Source: Diplonema japonicum (lineage: Eukaryota; Euglenozoa; Diplonemea; Diplonemida; Diplonemidae). Taken from it: a DNA stretch of 64,000 nt. The stretch covers positions 21,862 to 85,861 of the forward strand of contig OZ025764.1 of assembly GCA_964019335.1 (NCBI GenBank), given 5' to 3'. Shown here piece by piece: positions 28,691 through 38,866 of the stretch. The notes below the pieces were generated by a model, which ran no database searches, had not been told where the DNA came from, and saw nothing but the letters and a program-made list of their open reading frames with translations. Within the stretch, counting starts at the first letter, position 1. Each line of letters starts with the position of its first letter. The position numbers and the translations under genes are program-made.

Positions 28691-28797
28691 GAGACATTTA
28701 AGGGTACCTGCGGTATGTGACAGGACGCCTGACGGGATGATAAAAATAAAAGCCAGTGTTGGTAGCGCCCTTCACAAGCATTGTCTGTTTTTCTTTC
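28691..28797 (+). repeat. R1 head (ii) joined to a worn R1 fragment
   Basis: GAGACATTTAAGGGTACCTG then CGGTATGTGACAGGACGCCT, followed by GCCAGTGTTGGTAGCGCCCT as in the R1 start. The long body is missing. Confidence 0.6.
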
Positions 28798-28978
28798 TTT
28801 TAAAAGGGGGGGGAAATAAAGTTGTTGATGTTTCCCCCCCCCCCTTTTTTTCTCTTTGTTTTTTTCCTTTTTGTTCTCTCTTTTTTCTCTTCGCAAAGAA
28901 ATAAAAAAAAAATAAAGAAAAGTTGGGTCTGTGCTGTTAACGTGAAAACACTTTATGTTCTTAGTGGAAATAAAAGAG

Positions 28979-29105
28979 ATAAAGGAGGCCAGTGTTGGTG
29001 GCACCCTGCACAAGTAATGTCTTCTTTATAACTTGGCTTAATGACCGACGAGGAGGTCAACAGCGAACAACACATCTAATATACTTCTATATCCATGTAA
29101 ACCCC
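28979..29105 (+). repeat. R1, internally deleted copy
   Basis: It starts AAAGGAGGCCAGTGTTGGTG, then jumps to ATGACCGACGAGGAGGTCAA and the R1 end. The middle part of the body is absent. Confidence 0.65.
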
Positions 29106-29128
29106 AGCTCGAATAAAAGAAATGTATA

Positions 29129-29346
29129 TATATATATGAGTTAAAAGAGGCCGGTGTTGGCGGCGCCCTGCACAAGAACTGTTTGCTTTATTACAGGGGG
29201 CGCGCCGGCCGAGTTGTAGCTTCTTCTGCGTTCCGCGTCGTGTCCTTAATGCGTGCGGCTCAACCCCAGCCGGGGCGTTCACCCTGAGCATCTGCATTAT
29301 GATCTTCCACTCGGGCGCTACCAAAAAAAAAAAAAAAAAAAAAAAA
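29129..29346 (+). repeat. R1, copy truncated at its distal end
   Basis: Head GAGTTAAAAGAGGCCGGTGT and the body to CTTCCACTCGGGCGCTACC, which is followed directly by an A-tract. The usual distal segment (GACGAGGAGGTCAACAGCG onwards) is absent. Confidence 0.7.
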
Positions 29347-29412
29347 AGAAAGAAAAAGAAAATGGCATCGCGTGAGAGTAGAAATAAGCAAAAAAAAAAA
29401 CAAAAAAAAAAA

Positions 29413-29619
29413 AATGGAGCTTTGTTTGCAAAACTAAGGTGTGCAACGAAGCACATGAACTAGCTACTTGATTGCGCACCTCGGCCGATGCCGTAGCTTC
29501 TTCTGCGTTCCGCGTCGTGTCCTTAATGCGTGCGGCTCAACCCCAGCCGGGGCGTCCCGGGGGTAACCAAGATTCGTCACCCTGAGCATCTGCATTATGA
29601 TCTTCCACTCGGGCGCTAC

Positions 29620-29661
<42 letters not shown>
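29413..29661 (+). repeat. R1 body with alternative head (iii), tandem unit 1
   Basis: Head TGGAGCTTTGTTTGCAAAAC leads through GCGCACCTCGGCCGATGCCG into the R1 body. It ends at CACTCGGGCGCTACC plus an A run of about 42. A similar unit follows immediately. Confidence 0.7.
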
Positions 29662-29665
<4 letters not shown>

Positions 29666-29828
29666 AGCTTTGTTTGCAAAACTAAGGTGTGCAACGAAGG
29701 ATATGAACTAGCTACTTGATTGCGCACCTCGGCCGATGCCGTAGCTTCTTCTGCGTTCCGCGTCGTGTCCTTAATGCGTGCGGTGTGCAGCTCAACCACA
29801 TCTGATGTACTTCTTAAAAAAGAAAAAA
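29662..29828 (+). repeat. R1 with head (iii), tandem unit 2
   Basis: Same head as the previous unit with matching flanks. The body is cut short after GTGCGGTGTGCAGCTCAACC and joined to ACATCTGATGTACTTCTTAA, the distal R1 end. It looks like an internal deletion. Confidence 0.7.
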
Positions 29829-30035
29829 GGTAACGCACGCAACTACAAAAATAGACCCCCTCCCTTACCCCCCCTCCAACTTCTCAAAGTTTTACTTTAC
29901 ACCCTCTCCCCCCCAAATGTACATATTTGTACCCCCCGCTACACTGGAAAAAACTACCACCAAAAAAAAAAAAAAAAACTCAAAGTGCAGGACAAACCCC
30001 CTCATGGAGGGCCGCCCTTGGGTGGGTTGGGGGGG
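29829..30035. other. short low-complexity spacer
   Basis: C-rich and A-rich runs with a small palindrome around GTACATATTTGTAC (29919-29932). No gene is seen. Confidence 0.5.
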
Positions 30036-30476
30036 CTATCTATTTATACTCCCCTTCTGGAGAATTGCTTTCGTTCCAATCGAGGCCTTGAGCGTCTTGC
30101 GGAGTCGCGTGATGCGGTCTCGCTTGTAAGCGGCTTTCAGTTCCATCAGCTTGTCGTGCGTGGAGTGGGTGGCGAAGATGGGCCTCCTGGCGAAACCCAT
30201 AGTCGTTTTTCCACCTATTGCGATGAGGGACTTCACTTCATCCGCCGGGAAGGGGCGTGGCTTCTTCCGTGCTCTGCATGCCGCGTTCAGCTTTCTTATC
30301 AGTGCTTTGATCTTGCGAGCCCTATCTTCCAGCAGACCTCCCAGTAACTTGCCTGTCGTCCATTCGAAGTCGATGGCCAATTCCACCGCTGACACTTCAG
30401 AGCTGGTGTCCTCCTTCACCCATCGTAGCCGTGACAACCACTGCAGCAGCGGGTTCAAGAATTCTGCGACGATTCC
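30036..30476 (-). pseudogene. decayed ORF fragment, possibly from a retroelement
   Basis: The frame is open from a stop at about 30479 to 30036 with no ATG, giving about 146 codons. The translation is rich in Arg/Lys/Leu and includes FLNPLLQWLSRLRWV, SAVELAIDFEWTTGKLLGGL and DRITRLRKTLKASIGT. The composition is coding-like, unlike the surrounding spacer, and the fragment sits inside a nest of dispersed repeats. The SxVELAIDFExxTG stretch reminds me of segments downstream of reverse transcriptase in some protist retroelements, but this is a weak impression. A fragment of a cellular gene is equally possible. Confidence 0.4.
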
Positions 30477-31048
30477 TTAAAAAAAAAAAAAAAAAGAAAA
30501 CCTGGTCACGTCTATGTATTTCTTTTTTTTCTTCTTCTTTTTATTTTTTATTCCAGCTCAGATTGCAAATATAGTTTAAAAAAAAATGATATAAAAAAAA
30601 AAAAATAAACTTTTGCGGAGTAAGGATTTACTACTGCAGGTTTTTTTTTTTTTTTTTTTTCTTTTTTGCACCCCCCTATTCCGCAATGCTTTGCAAAACT
30701 CAAAAAAAAAGAAGAAAAAAAAAAAAAAAAAGAGATGAGATAAAGAAGGTTCCTGTTTTGGAACGTCCTCCCTTTAAAAAAAAATAGATGCCCCCCTCCT
30801 CCCTTTCCCTTTCCCGTTAGCAAATAAAATGACGTAGCAAGTTTCGGAGTGTTCAAAATTTGAGTAGAAAAAAAAGGTGTTTTTGAAGGGAACCTGCAGT
30901 ATGTGACAGTATCGCCTCAACTCTAGTTTCCGCGGTTTCCGGTATCAGGTGATTTCTCACCTTTTTAGACCCAGCTGAGATCTGTCTACACCACCCATGT
31001 GGAGTTGTTCGTTGAGGATAATGGGGAAAAAAAAAAAAAAAAAAAAAA
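30477..31048. other. low-complexity spacer with one repeat core
   Basis: A/T runs throughout. 30881-30916 contains GAAGGGAACCTGCAGTATGT then GACAGTATCGCC, a copy of the short R1/R3 core. No gene is visible. Confidence 0.5.
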
Positions 31049-31363
31049 TGGGGCTTTGATTGCAACACTAGGTGGCGTTAAGCGTGCAACGAAGCACGAA
31101 ATACCTACTTGATTACAGGGGGCGCTCCTCGGCCGAGCAGTAGCTTCTTCTGCGTTCCGCGTCGTGTGCTCAACCCTAGCCGGTGCGTCCCGGGTAACCA
31201 AGATTCTGCGCTCGTGCAGTTTGCTGCCTGTTCGTCACCCTGAGCATCTGCGATTCTTCCACTCGGGCGCTACCGGTGATGACCGACGTGGAGGTCAACA
31301 GCGAACAACACATCTGATGTACTTCTTATATTTCCACGTTATCCCCACCACCTTAAAAAAAAA
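31049..31363 (+). repeat. R1 with head (iii), near full length
   Basis: Head GGGGCTTTGATTGCAACACT, body with GCGTTCCGCGTCGTGTGCTC and GTAACCAAGATTCTGCGCTC, distal part ACGTGGAGGTCAACAGCGAA, and end CCCCACCACCTT with an A tail. It shows that head (iii) and the R1 body form one unit. Confidence 0.8.
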
Positions 31364-31426
31364 TAGAGAGTACTATACAGAATGAAGCAACTCCGAAGGG
31401 CCAAAATTAGAAATATCCGAAAAAGG

Positions 31427-31550
31427 GCCGTTTGTTTGTGCGTGCCGGGTAAAAACCTGGAGAAGTTTGTCAACCCGAAAAACACGTTGCCAACGTTCCC
31501 CTTTTTTGTTTAGACAAAGACTCGTTCTTGCAAAAAAAAAAAAAAAAAAA
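31427..31550 (+). repeat. dispersed A-tailed repeat R2, copy 1
   Basis: About 105 bp plus A tail: GTGCGTGCCGGGTAAAAACC, GAGAAGTTTGTCAACCCG, GTTGCCAACGTTCCCC, and ACTCGTTCTTGC before the tail. Five copies occur in the window, all in plus orientation. Confidence 0.8.
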
Positions 31551-31660
31551 GGAAAGGAAAAAAAAAAAAAACTTACTGTAAATCTCTTAATCTTTTTCCC
31601 GTAAAAAAAAAAAAAGGGATCTAGGCAAGAGACATGGGGATATTCTTTTTTACTGGACTT

Positions 31661-31754
31661 TTGTACGTGCCGGGTAAAACCTGGAGAAGTTTGTCAACCC
31701 GAAACACGTTGCCAACGTTCCCCTTTTGTTTAGACAAGTCAAGGACTCGTTCTT

Positions 31755-31785
<31 letters not shown>
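31661..31785 (+). repeat. dispersed A-tailed repeat R2, copy 2
   Basis: It differs from copy 1 by a few bases (TACGTGCCGGGTAAAACCTG, GACAAGTCAAGGACTCG) and has an A tail of about 28. It lies 110 bp after copy 1 in the same orientation. Confidence 0.8.
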
Positions 31786-31787
<2 letters not shown>

Positions 31788-33256
31788 AACTGTATGCTCA
31801 AAGTAAAGGCCACAAGGGACACTGGTCTTCCTGGAAGATTAAGAGTTTTACAGTAATTCGCAATGTATGGTGATAGCTTTTTTAAGAAAGGTAAAAAAAA
31901 GTTTTTTTTTTTTTTTACACCTTCTCAAAATTTCTTTTGTACTTCCCCAACCCTTAAAAAAAAAATCAGGTACCATATCCAGGCTTGACCCTTCATTCTT
32001 TTTTTTTTTTTTTTAAACACACAAGAAGTTGCTGGAAAAGAAAAAAAAAAAAAGAAAAAAGAATTTTCCTTAGGTACATCCTCCAAGACCTTCTCCCGTA
32101 TTTTAAAAGAATTAAGGTCAGAAAAAAAAAAAAAACACTTCGGCCCTGATGGTAGTAGCTGGCACCCCCTTCACTGTTTCCAGTTTTCTTCGGGGATAAA
32201 TGTCCGCCGCTCTCTTAAATTTGAAACTTTTCCCTCTGGATATCTATCGCAGTCTAGAAAAACATACGGTTTTTTTTTATTTCTTATAGTGGCAAGAAAG
32301 GTTCGACAGAGGGAGTAGATCCCTAGTTTTTTGCGGTTCCTTCTTTTTTTCTTTTTTTTTTTTTTCTTTCCCTTCTTTCTTTCTTTTATGGGTGATGCGG
32401 TATCCGCAAGAAGAAGCTGCACAAAAAAAAGAAAAAAAAAAAAAAAAAAAAAAAAAAAGAGACATTTAAGGGTACCTGCGGTATATGACAGGACGACTGA
32501 AAAAAAAAAAATGCGCGCGCGTTTTAACCTTTGTTATTGTGGTTAACTATTGTGATTCCATTCCTGTTGGGGAAGAGGGAGGCACCCCCCCCCCCCCCCC
32601 CCCCTTTCAGTTTTGAAAAATTCTTCCTTTATCCCCTAAATCCCACTTTCATGTATGATTGTTGATTACCTTGATGTTCACTGAGCTGTTTTTTTTCGTG
32701 GTGCGGTTTACGATGATGTCAAGTAACCTGCACATGAGGTGCAGTTTCAGAGGCCTGCACTGTTAAATGTTCATAGTTCCAAGACGAAATAAAACCGCGC
32801 AACAAAAATGCATATTTTGAAGTCCCGGGGCCGTGCTTCAAAAAAAAAAAAAAAAAATTGAAATGAGGACAAAAACGTCCGCTCGTGGGCGTTTAGGGGT
32901 TTATAGCAAAAAAAAAAAAAAATAATAACAATCCATCATTATTATTTTTTTTTTTGTTTGTGTGTGTGTTTTTTTTTTTTTTTTTTTTTTTTTCCCTTCT
33001 TCTTTGAATGTTAGACTATAGGGTGAGCCCATTCCCTTTACCCCTCTCGAGTTTCGGCCCTGAGCTTTAATAATAATAAAAAAAAAAAAGCAGAAATTTC
33101 TTCCGCACATGTTTTACAAATATTTCCCCCCCCCCCTTATTTTCCTCACCCCCCCCGAAAAAAAAGAGAAAAAAAAAAAAAAAAAAAGGGAAGAATTGTT
33201 TTTTCGTTCCCCATGATGTCAGCTCTTTTGAAAACGCTGTTTTACTTCATTTTTTT
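31786..33256. other. gene-free spacer with one isolated repeat head
   Basis: 32459-32500 carries R1 head (ii) alone (GACATTTAAGGGTACCTGCG, GTATATGACAGGACG) after an A-tract. Homopolymers include a C run of about 22 at 32586-32604. The mixed island 32640-32840 shows no ORF or match to other parts of the window. Confidence 0.5.
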
Positions 33257-35455
33257 TCACGTGTACAAAGAAGGCGGTGCATGGTTCAAAGGCACACCTT
33301 CGATGTCGTCCCAGCAGTCGGCCGACTCTACCGTGATCGCGTAATGCTGGCTGAGACGGTATAGCATAACATGCTTGACCTGATACACCGTTACGTCCTC
33401 TCCCCCAACCACACATACATCCGACTGCACAAAAAAATCACCATCGAAACCACACCCCGGAAGCAAGGAACCGCACACGCAAAACGCTTGCACACGAACC
33501 GCGACACCAAGTAAGCGACTAATCAGATTAAACACCGGCCCGAGGGTCGTCATGAACCGAAGACGGGCGGTCCCCACAGAACCAAAGTAGGACGTACCCG
33601 ATGCTAGACAAATCGATATTGTAGAAGGCGGTGCGGATAAAAAACACAAGCCAACAAACCTAATTGAACTCTGAACGTGGTCCGCACACTGACGCGAGGT
33701 GTTCCACGCAATAAGAACAGAGGAACCTTGAATAGAAACAATGATACCGTCGGACCGCTCAGCACAAGTCAGCACTCGTTCCAAGCGTTCGTTCATAACA
33801 CATGTTACAACGTTTTCAATGGTCTGGCTGTACCCTAAATCGATCCTTGCAACGGAAGACGACGCGGCTCTTACCAACGGTTTTGCTTGAACGTACCCAT
33901 CTCGCATTGCATCGCTTGCCTTCGATGACCACATGCTATGCGATTTATTCCATCGTTTCATTGTTGTAGCCGCCATGGTGACGACGGCATCTCGACGTCC
34001 GGACAGAGAATCAGGGAGCAGCATGTACACATCGCACGACCCGCATCCTTTTAGAAGGACGGGTCCTAATGGGATTACCTCAACATGAGCCATTAAGTCG
34101 CATTGTTCAATAGCGTTCATCACTTCAGATGATATAGCCACCGCACCGCCTACGCTGACGCTTTCCACACGAGATGCTTTATTCACGGTGGTCCCGTAGT
34201 AGTCATACCGTCCGGTTAAGGAATTGTACTGTATGTCGATGGGTCCCGTGTGGATACCAATTCGCACGCGGAGTCCGTTCCATAAACCGTGTGAGTCCGC
34301 GTGGCATATTGGAACTTGTAGGAGATCTGCGGGCCACTTGCAGCGTGCTAATTTTTCTTGAACGGAAAGGCTGAAGAGAACACCGGAAGCAACGTCTTCG
34401 AAGGCAACCATGAAGGCGTCGCCGATAGTTTTCACCTCGTATCCGTGTTTGTCGAGCATGCATTGTCTTACAGCGGCGTCGTGAATTTTTAGGCCTTTTC
34501 GCATACCGTCAGGACAGGCTTCCCATGTTGCGGAAGATCCTTGGATGTCGGTGAAGACCATTGTTGCTGATTTTGTGTGAAGTCCTGGTGCGGCGGTCGA
34601 CATTGATATATTCGGTTCCGCCAGCATCTCTTCAAACAAAGCTTCTGGGAGGTACGGCTGGTACTGTTTCAGGTTGTTTAAAATCGTTTGCAACGCAGCG
34701 TTCAGCTCTTCCGGGATGGATCCGTTAGATTCGTCGAGTTGTGCGGCTGCGGCCTCAAGGTTGAACGTTGCAAGATTGTTGGCGATGGATTTAGTTGTTG
34801 CAATCGATGCCTGCACCCTAGCTTGTTCCGAGTGAAGGGAATCTGCAAAGCTCTTCGTGAAGTGAAAATCCGTGAGGAATATAAACAACTGCAGGAAGAT
34901 TGAAAAGTTAGCACCCTTCGCGCAAGGCGGCGTCGAGCAAGTTTTCACCTCTCTGTCTTCCACTCCAGGTGTTCCTGGGATATCGAACATCCCCAAGCGA
35001 AACGATCTCTCCACCTGCAGAATCATCAGCCACAAACAGATGAACATAATAAGCATTTTTGTGGACGATCTTCGGGCCCGGAGAACTAGGTGAAGGTCAA
35101 CCAAAACCACAAACATCATCCAAGAACTGCTGGAACCAAGTATGTTGTTGGCGTAGTCCACCAGAAGAATCGCGACAAAATAACCCACTGTGAGAAGAGT
35201 CAGTAGATTCTGAGTCACGCGTTTCGTCACAACTAGATTTCCTACGATACCGCTATTTACTGTTAAAGCCGTGCACACACCCATAAATGCATAAAGCTGC
35301 GTTCTTACGTATTTTGAGAAGCTGAAGAGTGGGGTAACGGCGAACAGGGTACTGGCGAACACCACCACCAAGAGCAGTTTCTTCTCCTTGATGTCGACGA
35401 AGCTATCGGTTTCTGTTGTGGTGCAGGACACGATTTTATTCCATAGTGAGCTCAT
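33257..35455 (-). CDS. multi-pass membrane adenylyl cyclase (class III) with a second, degenerate cyclase domain
   Basis: 732 aa from the ATG at 35455 (MSSLWNKIVSCTTTETDSF). About six hydrophobic helices fill residues 25-220. A linker with LKQYQPYLPEALF precedes the catalytic domain. FTDIQGSSATWEACPDGM (metal Asp D303) and YEVKTIGDAFMVAFED (metal Asp D346) are intact. GLRVRIGIHTGPIDIQYN and DYYGTTVNKASRVESVSVGG supply the substrate and transition-state residues, and YEVKTIGD has the adenine-selecting Lys. These motifs closely resemble trypanosomatid receptor-type cyclases, although the N-terminus here is multi-helix rather than a large ectodomain. It should convert ATP to cAMP at a membrane. 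Residues about 540-710 form a second cyclase-like domain (GSVGTARLRFMTTLGPVFNL) that lacks catalytic Asp motifs and is probably regulatory. It is intact. Confidence 0.9.
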   Translation of the reverse strand: MSSLWNKIVSCTTTETDSFVDIKEKKLLLVVVFASTLFAVTPLFSFSKYVRTQLYAFMGVCTALTVNSGIVGNLVVTKRVTQNLLTLLTVGYFVAILLVDYANNILGSSSSWMMFVVLVDLHLVLRARRSSTKMLIMFICLWLMILQVERSFRLGMFDIPGTPGVEDREVKTCSTPPCAKGANFSIFLQLFIFLTDFHFTKSFADSLHSEQARVQASIATTKSIANNLATFNLEAAAAQLDESNGSIPEELNAALQTILNNLKQYQPYLPEALFEEMLAEPNISMSTAAPGLHTKSATMVFTDIQGSSATWEACPDGMRKGLKIHDAAVRQCMLDKHGYEVKTIGDAFMVAFEDVASGVLFSLSVQEKLARCKWPADLLQVPICHADSHGLWNGLRVRIGIHTGPIDIQYNSLTGRYDYYGTTVNKASRVESVSVGGAVAISSEVMNAIEQCDLMAHVEVIPLGPVLLKGCGSCDVYMLLPDSLSGRRDAVVTMAATTMKRWNKSHSMWSSKASDAMRDGYVQAKPLVRAASSSVARIDLGYSQTIENVVTCVMNERLERVLTCAERSDGIIVSIQGSSVLIAWNTSRQCADHVQSSIRFVGLCFLSAPPSTISICLASGTSYFGSVGTARLRFMTTLGPVFNLISRLLGVAVRVQAFCVCGSLLPGCGFDGDFFVQSDVCVVGGEDVTVYQVKHVMLYRLSQHYAITVESADCWDDIEGVPLNHAPPSLYT

Positions 35456-36418
35456 TGGGGGGGGAAAATCCCTCCCCCGTACACCCTCCCCCTTCCTACA
35501 CACGCCCCCCCCACTTTTTACTGGAGTGGAATGATTTTAAGATGAAATATGTGCAAGAGAAAAATATATTTTAAAAAAAAAAACCTGAGCTAGGAGGGGG
35601 GGGAAAAAAAGGAGTAAAAAATAAAATTCACCAAAAGAAAAAAAAATTACAAAGTCATGGGGTGTGTGTGGGGTAAAAAGGGGGAGGGGGGGGGGGGGGG
35701 GGGTCTTTCTTTTTTTATTATTTTTCTCCTTCTTTTTCCCGCGGAAAAAGAAAAAAGAAGCAATAAAAAAGAAATTAAAAAAAAACCAATTTTTTATTTA
35801 TCAAAAAATAAAAAAGGGGGGAAAAAAAAGGTTCTCCTGTTTTTTACCATTAAAAAGGACGGGAGCTGGCAAAAAAAAAAAAAGAAATATCGCTCCTTGC
35901 ATCCTGAAATTGCGCCGGTTGCTGCTTGGTGGTTCCTTTAAAGGTTGAAAAAGGAGAGGGGGAAGTAGCAGGGGAAAGAAATGAAGCAAAATAAATATGT
36001 AAATGACAAAGAAGAAATGCAGGGAATGCTGCTTTGCCAACACAAAAAAAAAATGAAAAGGGGGTAAAAATGAGAGAGGGAGTAGTAAGACCTAGCCCCG
36101 TGAAAGGCCAAGCATAATGAGGGTTGAGGGGAAAAGGGAATACCACCTTGTCTTTTTCTTGACCAAATGATCCCAGTGGCTTGTTTCTTTTTTTTTCTCT
36201 TTTTTTTTTTCTGTTTTTTCTTTTTTTTTTTTTTTACTAGAAATCCAAATAATCATTATTCGTTTATTCTATCTGTGCACTGTGTGCGGATTCTCTAAAT
36301 TTATCTTCATGTACTGACAAAGCTATCAAAAGCCTCGCGCTTTTTTTTTTCTTTTTCTTTTTTTAAATTTTCCTTTTCTTCTTTTTCCTTCGTTTTAAAG
36401 TTTGTTTAATCTTATAAA
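35456..36418. other. spacer; right part duplicated downstream of the second CAP gene
   Basis: 35680-35703 is an interrupted G run and A/T runs follow. About 36068-36345 matches 38590-38805 with interruptions (CTATCTGTGCACTGTGTGCG, ATGTACTGACAAAGCTATCA, GAAAGGCCAAGC). This shows that the CAP tandem duplication includes the 3' flank. No gene is seen. Confidence 0.6.
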
Positions 36419-38200
36419 TCAGAGCACCATCCTCTCATCAACCTTGTCTACAGGGCTCTGGTAAAGTGGCTCCTCAGAGTGAAGGTCGTTGTAGAAGTTC
36501 TGCATGTTCACTTTGGGCTTCTTTCTTGCCGCCACAAGGACCCAAGCACCACACGCACCCATGATGACCACGACACCAAGGGCCACAGCTACCCAAACCC
36601 ACGCATCGACACCCTTGTCCTCTTCGTTGCCAGCCGCGCTCAGCATCCTGCACTCCTGCACCATGCCCCCGACCACAGCACGCCTGTCGCTGTCGCACAC
36701 ACACCTGAAGTCCCCCAACACAGACAGCCCTGTCTCGTCCTCACACAGCTGATCCCCGCACACCCCTTTCCCGCACTCTGTTGGCACCACACTCCCGTTC
36801 ACGAATGTGGGTGCTGGTGTGGGCGCTGCTTGGGCACCAGACCCTGAGGGGGTGCTCCCGGAGCTCCCTCCATTCCCAGAGGGGGTGCTGCCTGGTGGTG
36901 TGTTTCCAGAGCTGCTGCCTGATGGTGAGCTTCCAGATGGGGTGTTGCCCGAGGGAGTAGTTGCAGAGGGAGTACTGCCTGATGGTGTGTTCCCAGATGG
37001 GGTGCTTCCAGAAGGAGTACTGCCTGATGGTGTGCTTCCAGACGGGGTGCTGCCCGAGGGAGTAGTTCCAGAGGGAGTACTGCCTGATGGTGTGTTCCCA
37101 GATGGGGTGCTGCCAGAAGGAGTACTGCCTGATGGTGTGCTTCCAGATGGAGTACTGCCTGAGGGGGTGTTGCCAGAAGGGGTACTCCCAGATGGGGTGC
37201 TGCCAGAAGGAGTGTTTCCAGATGGGGTGTTGCCAGAGGGGGTGCTGCCAGAAGGTGTGCTTCCAGAGGGAGTACTGCCGGACGGAGTACTTCCAGAGGG
37301 CGTGTTCCCTGAAGGTGTTGAGCCCGTGCTGTTGCCAGGAGTGGAGGGAGTCGAAGGCGGTGGGGTGGCAGGGATGGAAATTACTGCAGGAGTAGGAGTT
37401 GGAGCAGGGGTTGGTACAGGCGTGGGTGCTGGCGTAGGAACAGGGGTGGGTTCAGGAGTTGGAGCAGGAGTCGGAGCCGGTGTGGGCATGGGGGTGGGTG
37501 CCGCGGGACAGCCCGTCGCCTTGGAGCCGAGGCTGCCAACGTTTGCTGCATACTGCCCCCCGTAGTTCCCGCCGATGCGGTAGTTGCACATGAAGTAGAT
37601 GTTCGTCCAACCGCTCCCCGGCTTCGAGTGGCACAGGGCACACCCAATCTCCAGCGAGTTCTTCCACACCACCTGCGTGAAGTGCCCTGTCGTCCCCCCA
37701 GTCGATTTGGAGGCTGAGTAGTCCCAGCACCCCTCCTCCCCACAGTACCACGACCCCGTCCCGCGCACAGGGTCGTAGTCCTGGAGCTCCGAGTAGCCGC
37801 TCCCACCCCACAGGTTCTCCCCGAGGTAGTCACCGTTCAGCTTGCGTTTGGAGTTGTGTTCCAACTTCCTGTTCGTGCATGTGTTCACAAACCCAGGGCT
37901 GTCCTTCGTCCACGCCTCCACCTCCCTGCTGTAGGTGATAGGGCACGCCCCGTGCTTGGCCCGAACCTTGTTGTGAGCTTCGACCACTCTGTCCACCTGC
38001 CACTGCGCGAGCCCCGAGAAGCACGGAGTCGGGTTCGCTCCTTTGCACCGGTGGTCCTTCGTCACAGAGAGCGCAGCGTCCCAGTTCACACACCAGTCGC
38101 GCTTCGACGAGCACGCTCCGAGCGTCGCCCCCGTCCGCGAGACCTCCTCGTGCACCGCCCCGACAGCGACGGTGCTCACAAGCAGCAAGGCATACATCAT
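36419..38200 (-). CDS. CAP/SCP-domain type I surface protein with mucin-like stalk, copy 1
   Basis: 593 aa. Signal peptide [16 protein letters not shown]. The CAP (CRISP/antigen 5/PR-1) domain spans about residues 70-225: [45 protein letters not shown] and [17 protein letters not shown] Pro/Thr stalk ([11 protein letters not shown] type) leads into about 30 TPSG(S/N)-type pentapeptides, likely heavily O-glycosylated. An EGF-like Cys segment ([24 protein letters not shown]) precedes one transmembrane helix ([20 protein letters not shown]). The short basic tail ends in [16 protein letters not shown] proteins bind sterols or lipids or act as adhesins; the precise role here is unknown. It is the downstream member of a tandem pair on the transcribed strand. 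The opposite strand is open across the repeats only because of their composition. Confidence 0.9.
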   Translation of the reverse strand: MMYALLLVSTVAVGAVHEEVSRTGATLGACSSKRDWCVNWDAALSVTKDHRCKGANPTPCFSGLAQWQVDRVVEAHNKVRAKHGACPITYSREVEAWTKDSPGFVNTCTNRKLEHNSKRKLNGDYLGENLWGGSGYSELQDYDPVRGTGSWYCGEEGCWDYSASKSTGGTTGHFTQVVWKNSLEIGCALCHSKPGSGWTNIYFMCNYRIGGNYGGQYAANVGSLGSKATGCPAAPTPMPTPAPTPAPTPEPTPVPTPAPTPVPTPAPTPTPAVISIPATPPPSTPSTPGNSTGSTPSGNTPSGSTPSGSTPSGSTPSGSTPSGNTPSGNTPSGSTPSGSTPSGNTPSGSTPSGSTPSGSTPSGSTPSGNTPSGSTPSGTTPSGSTPSGSTPSGSTPSGSTPSGNTPSGSTPSATTPSGNTPSGSSPSGSSSGNTPPGSTPSGNGGSSGSTPSGSGAQAAPTPAPTFVNGSVVPTECGKGVCGDQLCEDETGLSVLGDFRCVCDSDRRAVVGGMVQECRMLSAAGNEEDKGVDAWVWVAVALGVVVIMGACGAWVLVAARKKPKVNMQNFYNDLHSEEPLYQSPVDKVDERMVL

Positions 38201-38866
38201 TGTTGTGGAAATCTTTAGAGAAAATAGAATTATTAGGAGTAATAAAAAGGGGGAATGTTCAAAATATCTGAGCTAGAAAAATTGTGGTTGTAAAAAAAAA
38301 GAAAAAAGGAGCAATTAAATTCACCTTAAAAAACCCTCAAGCATCGTAGTAGTCAAGGACGAGCACTGTTTGAAAATGCTGCCACGTCTTCAGATTCGAT
38401 GCTAAAGTTGACCTTCCTCGCAGGTGACTTGGGGTTTGGCGCCCCTTCAAGAAGCAATGCTGCTTTCTTTTTCTTCTTCATGAAACAAAAATATGAGTCC
38501 TCGTGAGACGCCCTTGTTCTCATCTAAAAATACAAAAATATAAGAAAACAGTTTGCAAAGGAGAATAGAACAAATATGTCAATGACAAAACGGTGAGAGG
38601 GAGTAGAAAAACCTAGCCCCGCGAAAGGCCAAGCACAATGAGGGTTGAGGGGCGAAAGGGAGTGGTTTCTTCTTTTTTTTTCTTTTTTTTCATTTCTTCT
38701 TTTTTTTACTAGAAATCCATATTCGTTTATTCTATCTGTGCACTGTGTGCGGATTCTCTAAATTTATCTTCATGTACTGACAAAGCTATCAAAAGCCTCG
38801 CGCTTTTTTCTTTTTCCTTAAGGTTTATAATCTTAAAAAAAGCTTCATATTCTTTTATCACAATGA
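38201..38866. other. spacer between the CAP copies
   Basis: It contains the duplicated flank (about 38590-38805), a small ORF (38353-38481) and the usual T-tracts. No splice-acceptor AG stands out, although the short leader before the copy 1 ATG (AAAGATTTCCACAACA) is identical to that of copy 2. Confidence 0.5.
38353..38481 (-). CDS. possible 42-residue small protein between the CAP genes
   Basis: ATG at 38481, TGA at 38353. The product begins MKKKKKAALLLEGAPNPKSP and continues RKVNFSIESEDVAAFSNSAR. Composition is mixed and not simple-sequence, and a T-tract lies upstream. No counterpart exists beside the other CAP copy. It may be a real micro-protein, or a relic of an older gene's N-terminus. 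Confidence 0.3.
   Translation of the reverse strand: MKKKKKAALLLEGAPNPKSPARKVNFSIESEDVAAFSNSARP

Noticed and set aside
28979-29828. CRISPR-like array in the 29-kb repeat cluster
   Set aside because: Units are long, A-tailed, irregularly spaced and truncated differently; these are nested retroposon-like repeats in a eukaryotic genome.
36807-37565. Plus-strand 252-codon ORF (Gly/Val/Leu/Pro repeats) opposite CAP copy 1, and its larger counterpart at 39255-40181
   Set aside because: The open frame is forced by the TPSG/PTP repeat composition of the sense strand, and the product is simple-sequence.
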